Assembly (NCBI GenBank): GCA_031253835.1
Contig: JAIRVP010000048.1
Coordinates: forward strand, 62,001 to 126,000
DNA: 64,000 bases
Direction: 5' to 3'
Origin: Burkholderia sp.
GTDB lineage: Bacteria; Pseudomonadota; Gammaproteobacteria; Burkholderiales; Burkholderiaceae
Part shown: positions 9,462 through 16,840 of the stretch, one piece after another
Position numbering within the stretch: position 1 is the stretch's first letter
Layout: each line of letters opens with the position of its first letter
Translations under genes and position numbers: made by a program
The notes under the pieces: model-generated
Databases searched by the model: none
What the model saw: only the letters and a program-made list of their open reading frames with translations
Told to the model about the DNA's origin: nothing

Positions 9462-9624
9462 GCGGGATGTGCTGCGACTGATCGGTGCCGGTCTCGCGAG
9501 CAAGGAAATTGCAAGGATGCTCGATGTCAGTCCGCGCACGATCAGCAAGCATCGTGAAAACATCATGCACAAACTGTCCATTCACGACCTTGCCCGGCTG
9601 GTGAAAATCGGACGCGAATTGTGA
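9388..9624 (+). CDS. LuxR-type HTH protein, second half of a split tandem-HTH gene
   Basis: The clear part begins near residue 15 (SLLAKIAALG) and carries a full LuxR/GerE HTH (LGPRERDVLRLIGAG to ISKHRENIMHKLS), ending REL at 9624. Its frame is +1 relative to the preceding HTH frame, which it overlaps by 74 bp. The proposed ATG at 9388 has no good ribosome site and encodes Arg/Ser-rich residues typical of an out-of-frame read, so this domain is more likely the C-terminal half of the upstream gene. GTG 9400 is another possible start. If translated alone it would be a DNA-binding domain without a sensor. Confidence 0.55.
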   Translation: MRSNVHRRSPPTSLLAKIAALGPRERDVLRLIGAGLASKEIARMLDVSPRTISKHRENIMHKLSIHDLARLVKIGREL

Positions 9625-9714
9625 TTCCGGCGATCCGGATTTTCGATACGTAATCGGAGGTATTGAGCGGCATTCGCATTCGGCGCAATTTGAACGCCGG
9701 GCGGATATCGCATT

Positions 9715-9740
9715 GCATTCGCCCGACAGTGGGCGAATGC
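9715..9740. promoter_or_regulatory. Strong hairpin between the LuxR-type locus and the DUF2589 operon
   Basis: Perfect 10-bp arms GCATTCGCCC and GGGCGAATGC around the loop GACAGT, 52 bp before the start at 9793. No T-run follows, so it is not a standard terminator; an operator, attenuator or 5'-leader stem are all possible. Confidence 0.45.
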
Positions 9741-9792
9741 GCGATTTCCGAGGGCGAATTCACCCGGTTTTCACGATGAATAGGAGTGAAAA

Positions 9793-10164
9793 ATGGAAGG
9801 CCAGAATACGATTGTCTGGAGGGACGATCGCGCCACGCAGGTTCAAGTGGCGCAACTCGTCAATCAATCCACTGGGGAGTTCGCGGTCGATGTCACCGAC
9901 CCGCGGGAAGTCAAAGAGTGGACGAAGTTGCTCGAATCGCGGGCTGCCGAAGATATCGGTGAAGCGGACCCGGCGCGATTCACGTGGCCGCCCCGTCCCG
10001 TGTCGCGGCCCGCGATTTACGGCGGCGTGGTGGTCGCGACGGTCAGCACGTTTGCGCTGCTGACCGGTTTTGCCATCTGGCGCAACTACACCGTGAGCGC
10101 GGAGCTGACCCCGGACCGGATGCGTTTCCGTCTGCGTCCGCCGCCGCCCCCGCCGCACGCGTAA
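9793..10164 (+). CDS. Small single-span membrane protein, DUF2589 operon
   Basis: A 123-residue protein that I do not recognise. Residues 1-75 are soluble and acidic; one transmembrane segment spans about 78-97 (IYGGVVVATVSTFALLTGFA); the tail ends in a run of nine prolines within RPPPPPPHA-like sequence. There is no cleavable signal, so it is probably a membrane-anchored protein with its N-terminus in the cytoplasm. A good ribosome site (AGGAG, 7 nt before ATG) precedes it. It is the first gene of a same-strand group with the DUF2589 genes; the 110-bp gap to the next gene contains a CCGGCCGT/ACGGCCGG stem. Confidence 0.75.
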   Translation: MEGQNTIVWRDDRATQVQVAQLVNQSTGEFAVDVTDPREVKEWTKLLESRAAEDIGEADPARFTWPPRPVSRPAIYGGVVVATVSTFALLTGFAIWRNYTVSAELTPDRMRFRLRPPPPPPHA

Positions 10165-10274
10165 GCCGCATTCCGGCCGTCACCCATTCGGGAACGGCCG
10201 GCGCGTGACGTGCCGCACGCGCCAGCCCCGTTGCACGGCGGCGCGTGCGCGATCGAAATCACAGGAGATCAATC

Positions 10275-11582
10275 ATGCCAGTTGACAATTCGGCGGCCGA
10301 GTCCGCCCGGAGTCTCTTGAACGGCATCGACTACAGCGCCCTGATCGGCGGCCCGTTGCAGGCCGCGATCACCGCACAGGCGATGGCCGCGAAATCCACC
10401 TACGAGTTCATCGACAAGGTCGGCCTCACGACCGACAAGGACGGCGTGAAGCAGGCCGTCAACGTCACCTTCCTGTACCAGAAGGACGGCCAGATGGTGA
10501 AGCTGATCGTGCCGCTGCTGACGATCGTGCCGGTACCGCTGATCCTGGTCGACGAAGTGACGATCCAGTTCAAGGCGAACATCAACGCCGCGGCGTCGTC
10601 GACGTCGGAAGAATCGAAGTCCGAAGCGATCGCGGGCGAGCTGTCGGCGCAGGGCAAGATCGGCTGGGGGCCGTTCAGCCTGTCGGCGCAGATGAAGGCG
10701 AGCTACTCGAGCAAGAAGGATTCGAAGGCGACGCAGGATTCGCGCTATTCGGTCGAGTACACGCAGGACGTGTTCGTGCATGCGTCGCAGGCCGGCGTGC
10801 CGGCCGGGCTCGCGACGGTGCTCAACATCCTGTCGAGTGCCGCGACCGGCGCGAGCCGCGACGGCGACATGCAGGTCAGCCCCGCGCTGTCGACCGTGAT
10901 GTCCGGCGACCCGTCTCAGCAGCAGATGCTGCAGGTGCATCTGCTGAACTCGAGCGGGCTGTTCGCCGCGAACACGGACGTCGTGTTCCAGATCGAACCC
11001 GCGCTCGCGGACAAGTTCCGGATGAGCCGTGCGCCGTTCGGTTCGGTCGTCCCGTTCGATGCAACCGGCAAGATCGCGGCATTCAAGACCGGCAACGACG
11101 GATCGCTGTCCGTCTTGTTCTGGGCCGAAGGCGACGTCGCCGCACAGGCGACCGACCTGACGGTGTCCGCGTCGATCCCCGCGCCGGACGGCGGCAAGGC
11201 CGACGCGAAGACGGTCGTCGTGCCGGTGCGCGTGCTGCACCGGTTGCCGCCGCCGACGGCGCCGTCGCTCAAGAGCGCGCAGGCGACACTCTCGATTGCC
11301 AAGGACGCCTCCGGCAAGGACGAACTGACCGCACTCAAGCCGGACGGCACGCCGGCCGCGAACGTCGAGCTGACGTTCGTGTTCGATGCCAGCGGTGCCG
11401 CGTTCGACGTCGAAGCGAACGGCAAGAGCGTGAAGACCGATTCGCCGAAGACGGATGCCGGCGGCAAGGTCGAGATCGACTGCAAGGCGCTCGACGACAA
11501 CAGCAAGTCGGTCGTGACCGTCAACGCGACGATCGACGGCACCGGCGTGTCGACGAGCATCACGCTCCAGGCCAAGCCCTGA
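10275..11582 (+). CDS. DUF2589 protein with C-terminal Ig-like repeats
   Basis: A 435-residue protein. Residues 1-190 fit DUF2589: an N-terminal helix with ALIGGPLQAAITAQAMAA, then VTFLYQKDGQ and the signature PLLTIVPVPLILVDEV. Residues about 205-435 look like two bacterial Ig-like (Big-1/invasin type) repeats; the second reads DGTPAANVELTFVFDASG, then SPKTDAGGKVEI and VTVNATIDGTGV. It has no signal peptide or membrane segment, which is odd for Ig-like repeats. ATG 10275 follows CAGGAG. DUF2589 has no assigned function. It is followed by a GC-rich stem (11604-11627) and the next gene 61 bp away. Confidence 0.85.
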   Translation: MPVDNSAAESARSLLNGIDYSALIGGPLQAAITAQAMAAKSTYEFIDKVGLTTDKDGVKQAVNVTFLYQKDGQMVKLIVPLLTIVPVPLILVDEVTIQFKANINAAASSTSEESKSEAIAGELSAQGKIGWGPFSLSAQMKASYSSKKDSKATQDSRYSVEYTQDVFVHASQAGVPAGLATVLNILSSAATGASRDGDMQVSPALSTVMSGDPSQQQMLQVHLLNSSGLFAANTDVVFQIEPALADKFRMSRAPFGSVVPFDATGKIAAFKTGNDGSLSVLFWAEGDVAAQATDLTVSASIPAPDGGKADAKTVVVPVRVLHRLPPPTAPSLKSAQATLSIAKDASGKDELTALKPDGTPAANVELTFVFDASGAAFDVEANGKSVKTDSPKTDAGGKVEIDCKALDDNSKSVVTVNATIDGTGVSTSITLQAKP

Positions 11583-11603
11583 TCCCGCCGATGTGACAAC
11601 CCG

Positions 11604-11627
11604 CCCGCGCCGGCCTGCCGGCGCGGG
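11604..11627. other. GC-rich stem-loop between DUF2589 operon genes
   Basis: CCCGCGCCGG, loop CCTG, CCGGCGCGGG: a perfect 10-bp stem right before the AGAGGAG ribosome site of the next gene. There is no T-run; it may set the relative expression or stability of the two halves of the transcript. Confidence 0.4.
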
Positions 11628-11643
11628 GTAGAGGAGAACACCG

Positions 11644-12495
11644 ATGACCAATCTGCGGGATATCGCCGCCGCGTTCCTCGACAGCCTCGCGGGCGCGCAG
11701 CACGAGGCGAACCTGTATTCGAAGACCCTCGCGGTGAAGTATCGCGAGGATCCGCTGCTCAAGTATTTTCCGGTGCCGAACGGCCTGCTCGACGAAGCGG
11801 ACGTGACGCTGCGCTTCGCGGTGACACCGGGCAGCGACGACGAGGCCATGGCGCCGCGGCTCGCCGCGGACACGCTGCCGGCAGACGCGCTGCCGTCGCA
11901 GGTCGCCGTCGCCGATCTGGCGACGGACGCCGGAGCGCTGCTGCTGCACGATCTTGCCGGCGTGCTCGGCCGCGTGCGCGGGGCGAGCGGGGCAGCCGGC
12001 GCGGGGGCCGATCCGGCGCGCGAACGGATCGACGCACTGCATTCGTCCCGCGTCGCGCGCGAGCTGGGCGGCAATCTCCACGCGCTGCTCGGCGACGCGC
12101 TGACACAGGCGCTGCGCGGTACGACGCCGTCACTTGCAACGCTGCGCGCCGGTCTGGTCGACGTACTCGATGCGTCGCTCGGCGACAGCCTCGCGGCGGT
12201 GTTCGACGCGGACGCTCGCCCGGACGCGGAGCGCATGTCGTTCGAGGCGGCGGTCGACGCGTGCGGGGCGGCGCTGCTCAGCCTGATCGAAGCGGCGGCC
12301 GAGCGGCAGCGCGGGATCCAGACGGAGACCGCACGCGTGCCGTCGCTGGCGGTGACGCTGGACGCGGCCGCAATGCAGGGCATTCCGGCCGAATTCGTGC
12401 AAACGCTGACGCTGCGCGCAAGACTGCGCAATTACAAGTGGGTGCTCGTTGGCGAAGGCGGCCGCGAGCGCGACGAACTGGTTGTCACGGAGTGA
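11644..12495 (+). CDS. Hypothetical protein, DUF2589 operon
   Basis: A 283-residue soluble, Ala/Leu/Asp-rich protein of no family I recognise. The N-terminal 45 residues (IAAAFLDSLAGAQHEANLY, then YFPVPNGLLDEADVTLRFAV) resemble the helix-plus-strand opening of its DUF2589 neighbours in style; the centre (residues 60-215) is probably helical; the C-terminus returns to strands (SLAVTLDAAAM to LRNYKWVLVG). There is no signal peptide or membrane segment. The ribosome site GAGGAG is 7 nt before ATG. It ends 4 bp before the next gene, so the two are clearly co-transcribed. Confidence 0.8.
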   Translation: MTNLRDIAAAFLDSLAGAQHEANLYSKTLAVKYREDPLLKYFPVPNGLLDEADVTLRFAVTPGSDDEAMAPRLAADTLPADALPSQVAVADLATDAGALLLHDLAGVLGRVRGASGAAGAGADPARERIDALHSSRVARELGGNLHALLGDALTQALRGTTPSLATLRAGLVDVLDASLGDSLAAVFDADARPDAERMSFEAAVDACGAALLSLIEAAAERQRGIQTETARVPSLAVTLDAAAMQGIPAEFVQTLTLRARLRNYKWVLVGEGGRERDELVVTE

Positions 12496-12499
12496 TGCC

Positions 12500-13141
12500 A
12501 TGACCGACTCCATCAGCCCCGTCGTCGATCTGCAGTACCTGTTCGCGGCGCCGATCGAAGCCGTGATCGAGGCCGACTTCATGGCCGCCCGCCAGTTCGT
12601 CCGGTATGTCCAGGAGTTCGGCTTCGTGCGGAGGTCGTCCGCTGCCTGCGAGCCGGGAAAGCCGGATGACGACGACTTCGGCGAATTGCGGATGATCACG
12701 TTTTTCTACGAGCAGGTGGTCGGCAAGGACAAGACGGAATGGCGCCGCGTGCAGGTTCCGGTGTTGTCGCTGATTCCGCTGCCGCTGCTCGAAGTGAAGA
12801 CGGCGACCTTCGATTTCGGCGTGCGCCTGCTGCTCGCCGAGCGTGTGAAGGCGCCGTGTGCGATCCCGCTGCTGCCGGGCGACGCGGACGACGACGCGCC
12901 GCGCCGGTACCGCTGGAGCGCGATGCTGGCGCGTGGCCGGCCCGAGGCCGGCGGCCAGACGCGCGAGGACGTGTCGCCGTTTCTCGAGGCCAACATCGGC
13001 GCTAAAGTCGAGGTCGGCCAGGCCGGCATCCCCGCCGGCATCGGCAACCTGCTGGCGCTGCTGGGCATGAATACCCAGGTCGGCGGCGCCGGCGCCAAGG
13101 CCACCGGCGATGGTGGCGACGACTCCCGGAGGGAATCATGA
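12500..13141 (+). CDS. DUF2589-type protein, short paralogue
   Basis: A 213-residue protein with the same plan as the N-terminal half of the 435-residue protein two genes upstream: AAPIEAVIEADFMAA near the start, ITFFYEQVVG, then PVLSLIPLPLLEVKTATFDF. It lacks the Ig-like repeats. The N-terminal DLQYLFAAPIEAVIEADFMA matches the DYSALIGGPLQAAITAQAMA region, which supports common ancestry. It ends Gly/Asp-rich. The ATG at 12500 lies 4 bp after the previous stop, and the stop overlaps the next start as ATGA. Confidence 0.78.
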   Translation: MTDSISPVVDLQYLFAAPIEAVIEADFMAARQFVRYVQEFGFVRRSSAACEPGKPDDDDFGELRMITFFYEQVVGKDKTEWRRVQVPVLSLIPLPLLEVKTATFDFGVRLLLAERVKAPCAIPLLPGDADDDAPRRYRWSAMLARGRPEAGGQTREDVSPFLEANIGAKVEVGQAGIPAGIGNLLALLGMNTQVGGAGAKATGDGGDDSRRES

Positions 13142-13377
13142 AGACGAGCGAGAAGATGCTGAACGAGGCGCCGGGTTTCACCTGCCCGGTTTGCGAGCGC
13201 GGGCGCGTGAAGCTGTCGCTGGCGGATTTTCTCGGCAGCAGCGAGGTCCGCTGCCCGATCTGCGGCACGCCGTTCCAGATGGACAAGGCGGGGTGCACGG
13301 AGCTGGTGGACCGGCTGCAGGATCTCCAGGTCGCGCAGCAGAACGTCCGGCTGCTGGAGAAGAACGGCGGCCGGTGA
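13138..13377 (+). CDS. Small zinc-ribbon-like protein, last gene of the DUF2589 operon
   Basis: A 79-residue protein with two CxxC pairs, CPVC near residue 16 and CPIC near residue 39, spaced like a zinc ribbon, followed by a helical C-terminus (LVDRLQDLQVAQQNVRLLEK) that could form a coiled coil. There is an excellent ribosome site (GGAGGG). The start overlaps the preceding stop (ATGA), so it is translationally coupled. Possibly a metal-stabilised adaptor; that role is an inference only. Confidence 0.75.
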   Translation: MKTSEKMLNEAPGFTCPVCERGRVKLSLADFLGSSEVRCPICGTPFQMDKAGCTELVDRLQDLQVAQQNVRLLEKNGGR

Positions 13378-13611
13378 TGCCGGTGTCGCGGCGGCCGGTT
13401 GTTGCGTTGCGGCAAGCGGCCGTCCGTCCTCCGTATCTCGTCCGCACCCGCGTGCCAGGCCGTGCCGCTGCGCGAATCGGGACGGGGCCCGGGTATTTTT
13501 GAAGCAATTTCATTCCGATATTTTTCATACAAAATCCCGGCGGCATATCGGCGTGCCTGTCGGCGCGCCGGCCATCACTTGCTCCTTTACCGTGCCAACG
13601 GGAACCAGCCG

Positions 13612-14766
13612 ATGAACCATCGCGTCACGCAGTTGACCGGGTTGCGCGCCGTCGCGGTCGCGATGGTAGTGGTCGGACACGCCGAACATGTACTGCCGGG
13701 CGGCTACACGGGCTGGTACGCGCCGTTGCGGCTGATCGCCGACGGCCGGCTCGGCGTGCTGATCTTCTTCGTCCTGAGCGGCTTCCTGATTACCAACGTG
13801 CTGCGCGCCGAGTTTGCGCGCACCGGCGGCATCGCGCTGACGTCGTTCTACGTGCGCCGCGCGCTGCGGATCTGGCCGGCCTGCTATGTCTATCTCACGG
13901 CCGTTGCGATCGTCGCGCTCGCCGGCTGGTTCGACGTCGACCGCCGGCAGTGGCTGTACGCGGCGTTGCACCTGTGGAATTACTCGGCGTGGTTCGGGCT
14001 GACCGGCGACAACACGCTGCATCCGGACGGCGCGTGGTATCTCGGTCATTTCTGGTCGCTCGCGCTCGAGGAACAGTTCTACTGGTTCTGGCCGCTGCTG
14101 TTCGTGTTCGGCATGCGCCGCGCCGGCACGCGCTGGCTGGCCGCGCTGATCCTGATCGTGCCGCTGGTGCGCGCCGTCACGTATTTCGTGGCGCCGGCGC
14201 TGCGCGGGCAGCTCGGGATGATGCTCCACACCGGCGTCGATCCGATCCTGATCGGCTGCTATGCGTCGCTCAACCGCGAACGGCTCGAAGCGTGGATCGG
14301 CTCGTGGCGAGGCGAGGCGCGCATCGTGACGGCGATCGTCTTCGTCGTGCTGCTCGGCATGCCGCTCGCCGAACACCGGCTCGGCGGCTTCTGGAACGCG
14401 ACGTACGGCGTGACGCTCGAAGCCGCGCTGATCGCGATCGTGATCGTCGTGCTGAATTTCCGCGGCGAGTTCTGGTGCGCGCGCTGGCTGCGCGCGCGGC
14501 CGGTCGTGTTCGTCGGCACGATCTCGTTCAGCCTGTATCTGTGGCAGCAGCCGTTCGCGAACCCGGACCTGCCGGTTGCGCACGCGTTTCCGCTCGGCAT
14601 CGTGTGGGCGCTGCTGGCCGCGACGGCCAGCTACTTCCTCGTCGAAAAGCCGTTCCTGCGGCTGAAGGATCGCTATTCGGCGCGCGAGGCGCGGCGCGTG
14701 CGGGATGAGGCGTTGCTCGGGCCGGGGGCGCCGGAGTGCATCGAAACGAATGCGGTCGCCAAATAG
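13612..14766 (+). CDS. Acyltransferase 3 family (OafA-like) membrane protein
   Basis: A 384-residue integral membrane O-acyltransferase with about ten membrane segments. Family signs are LTGLRAVAVAMVVVGHAEH at residues 7-25 with the conserved His, FFVLSGFLITNVL, FYVRRALRIWPACY and SLALEEQFYWFWPLL. Such enzymes acylate cell-surface sugars on envelope polysaccharides; the acceptor here is unknown. ATG 13612 is chosen because MNHRVTQLTGLRA is the usual family opening; longer reads add Arg-rich residues. It stands alone, 234 bp after the DUF2589 operon. Confidence 0.9.
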   Translation: MNHRVTQLTGLRAVAVAMVVVGHAEHVLPGGYTGWYAPLRLIADGRLGVLIFFVLSGFLITNVLRAEFARTGGIALTSFYVRRALRIWPACYVYLTAVAIVALAGWFDVDRRQWLYAALHLWNYSAWFGLTGDNTLHPDGAWYLGHFWSLALEEQFYWFWPLLFVFGMRRAGTRWLAALILIVPLVRAVTYFVAPALRGQLGMMLHTGVDPILIGCYASLNRERLEAWIGSWRGEARIVTAIVFVVLLGMPLAEHRLGGFWNATYGVTLEAALIAIVIVVLNFRGEFWCARWLRARPVVFVGTISFSLYLWQQPFANPDLPVAHAFPLGIVWALLAATASYFLVEKPFLRLKDRYSAREARRVRDEALLGPGAPECIETNAVAK

Positions 14767-14915
14767 GGGCGTGCGAGGAACCGCCCGATCGGATCATCAT
14801 CGCCGTGTGGTTCGGCTATCATCCGGATGCAATTTTTTCTGATATGCCGGGTGGCTTCCGTTGCATGGCGATACCGGCGACCGAATGGATCGATCCACTT
14901 GCGGAGACACGTTTC

Positions 14916-15263
14916 ATGCTGAAAAGCTGGCGGCAGTTTTTGCCGAAGATCGGGCAAAGCATGAAGGACATCAAGGAACTGAGTCCTTTGACGGTCGATG
15001 GCTACCGGATGCTGCATCAGGCCGGTGCCGAAACCGGCAACCTGGATGCGAAAACCCGCGAACTGATTGCGCTGGCCGTGGCCGTCACGACGCGATGCGA
15101 CAGCTGCATCGCCAATCACGTCAAGAAGGCGATTGAACTGGGCGTATCGAAAGCGGAGTTGACCGAAGCGCTGGGCGTCGCTGTCGCGATGAACGCCGGT
15201 GCGGCGCTGGCGTTTTCCGGGCGCGTGATGGATGCGTACAACGACCTGTCGGATGCGCGCTGA
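14916..15263 (+). CDS. AhpD-like carboxymuconolactone decarboxylase family protein
   Basis: A 115-residue all-helical protein with the AhpD-type redox motif CDSCIANHVKKAIELG (Cys-x2-Cys, then His) at about residues 61-76. The family includes peroxidase-linked disulfide reductases, so a peroxidase or redox role is likelier than lactone decarboxylation. GGAG is 11 nt before ATG 14916; in-frame starts further upstream would add sequence unlike the family. It is convergent with a secreted protein gene, 9 bp apart. Confidence 0.88.
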   Translation: MLKSWRQFLPKIGQSMKDIKELSPLTVDGYRMLHQAGAETGNLDAKTRELIALAVAVTTRCDSCIANHVKKAIELGVSKAELTEALGVAVAMNAGAALAFSGRVMDAYNDLSDAR

Positions 15264-15272
15264 CGCGTCGTC

Positions 15273-16067
15273 TTATTTCATCACCGAGGGCGGATACCAG
15301 AAGTTCCGGTACATATCGACTCCGTACGTCTTGCCGTCGTAGCGGACGATCGTGCGGACCGGGCGCTTGTCCTTGCGCTGCGGCGGATCGATCCGCGCGG
15401 TGAGCGACAGGTCGGCAAACCCGTGGCTCGCGGTCTTCTCGACGCCGATCGTCATCGTTGCCGACACGATCGCGTCGGCGTTCCCGCCGGGGCTGCAGAC
15501 CGCATGTTTGACGTCGGTGTTGACCCAGCCAGCGAGGTTGGTGCCGAAGACCGCACGCAGGCGATTTCCTTCGCGTATCCACAGCGTCAGCTCGTCGCTG
15601 GTGCCGGCATCGGGGCAGCTTGGCCCGCGCGCGCTGCTCGTGAACACGACGCCGAACGCGCGTACATCGGGCGACAGCCGGTAGGGCGCCGTGTCGATCC
15701 GATAGCTGCTCCCGTCGATTTCCGTCGCCGCATCCTCTTCGACCACCGACCGCTCGGCCGCCACGACCTTGCCGCCTTCGACGAGCGCGACGACCTGCAG
15801 CTTGCTGCTTTCGTCCGGGTTCTTGCTCTTCGGCAGCGAATCGAACGCGACGGCCGCGATCGTCGTTTCCGGCGCGTTCGGCATGACCTTGCACGCCGCC
15901 GCGACGACGAGCCGGTCGGCGTCGCGTGTGGCGATGCGTGCGCTGGCGATGCCGGCCCAGCGGGCAATGGCCGTGACGGTATCGTCGCCGCAAGGCTGGC
16001 TGCCGGCGGCGTGAGCGATGGGGGCGGCGGCGAGCGCCAGCAGTGGGGCGAAGCGCAGGATTTTCAT
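15273..16067 (-). CDS. Secreted protein of unknown function
   Basis: A 264-residue protein with a clear signal peptide (MKILRFAPLLALAAAPIAHA, cleavage after residue 20). The mature part is soluble with four to five cysteines (for example QPCGDD, AACKVM, PSCPDAG, HAVCSPG) that could form disulfides in the periplasm. I do not recognise a family. It ends FWYPPSVMK. It sits alone between the AhpD-like and GNAT genes. Confidence 0.8.
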   Translation of the reverse strand: MKILRFAPLLALAAAPIAHAAGSQPCGDDTVTAIARWAGIASARIATRDADRLVVAAACKVMPNAPETTIAAVAFDSLPKSKNPDESSKLQVVALVEGGKVVAAERSVVEEDAATEIDGSSYRIDTAPYRLSPDVRAFGVVFTSSARGPSCPDAGTSDELTLWIREGNRLRAVFGTNLAGWVNTDVKHAVCSPGGNADAIVSATMTIGVEKTASHGFADLSLTARIDPPQRKDKRPVRTIVRYDGKTYGVDMYRNFWYPPSVMK

Positions 16068-16170
16068 TGTCTCGATCGGAGATGTTTCTTTAGGGATTAT
16101 CGTGAGTGGCGCCTATCGACCCTGAGCCACACTGCGACCGCTCTCGTGAGCGGACATTCAGCACAAACGT

Positions 16171-16626
16171 TCAGGCCGCAATGTATTTCTGCATGAACAC
16201 ACTCAACGGATCGTCCGTGTAGTCTCCAAACGGCCCCCGGCGCTCATAGCCCACTGAAGCATACAAAGCCAGCGCCTCATGCTGGTATGGGCCCGTTTCA
16301 AGTTTGAGCAACCTGCAGCCAAGGCCCATGGCCTGTGACTCGAGCAGGGCAATGAGTTGCCTGGCGATGCCTTGCCCTCGACCGCGAGGGCTGACGTACA
16401 TTCGTTTGACTTCGCCAAATTTCGGACCGACAACTATCGCTCCGCAACCGATCGCCTGACCCTCGGCGTCCCGCGCGACGGCAAACAGGACATTCGGTTT
16501 CTTCAACGATGCGAGGTCCAGGGCGTGCCTGCTCTCAGGCGGATACAGCGAATCCTGGTAGGCATCCAGGTCGGCGATGAGGGCGATCACGTCCGGCTGA
16601 TCGGGGGATTCCAAAGCGATAGTCAT
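16171..16626 (-). CDS. GNAT family N-acetyltransferase
   Basis: A 151-residue single-domain GNAT enzyme. The acetyl-CoA loop is VSPRGRGQGIARQLIALLE at about residues 75-93 (consensus R/Q-x-x-G-x-G/A), followed by LKLETGPYQHEALALYASVG and YERRGPFGDY, typical of the PaiA/YpeA-like group. Substrate not predictable. Slightly lower GC than its neighbours. The 214-bp gap to the next gene holds an 8-bp inverted repeat (16741-16748 with 16778-16785) and the phosphonate operon terminator. Confidence 0.9.
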   Translation of the reverse strand: MTIALESPDQPDVIALIADLDAYQDSLYPPESRHALDLASLKKPNVLFAVARDAEGQAIGCGAIVVGPKFGEVKRMYVSPRGRGQGIARQLIALLESQAMGLGCRLLKLETGPYQHEALALYASVGYERRGPFGDYTDDPLSVFMQKYIAA

Positions 16627-16791
16627 GGCTGAGTAAGCACAGGAAACAAAAGGCGCCGGCTAATGGAGGTGCAATCGACGGCCGCTGGCCGAAGCACATT
16701 CGCGGATTCTCAACGATCTATCCGGAACTGTCGAACGTCTCAAATTGGCCGTCTGCCGACAGCGTGTCCCATGTCCCCCAATTTGTGAAGA

Positions 16792-16817
16792 ATAAAAAAA
16801 GGCCCTTGCGGGCCTTT
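16792..16817 (-). terminator. Rho-independent terminator of the phosphonate operon
   Basis: On the minus strand AAAGGCCC, loop GCAA, GGGCCTTT runs into TTTTT. It lies 24 bp after the phnW stop and fits as the end of the seven-gene minus-strand operon. Confidence 0.88.
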
Positions 16818-16840
16818 CATCGACGAAGGTGCGGGAGCAT

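Noticed and set aside
9715..9740. Intrinsic terminator before the DUF2589 operon
   Set aside because: Strong stem but no T-run follows on either strand.
11604..11627. Terminator splitting the DUF2589 operon
   Set aside because: No T-run and the next gene has a good ribosome site 7 nt before its start; kept only as a stem-loop.
16741..16785. 8-bp inverted repeat with 29-nt spacing as a regulatory site
   Set aside because: Short, widely spaced and in a gap flanked by gene ends; could be chance, so not listed separately.
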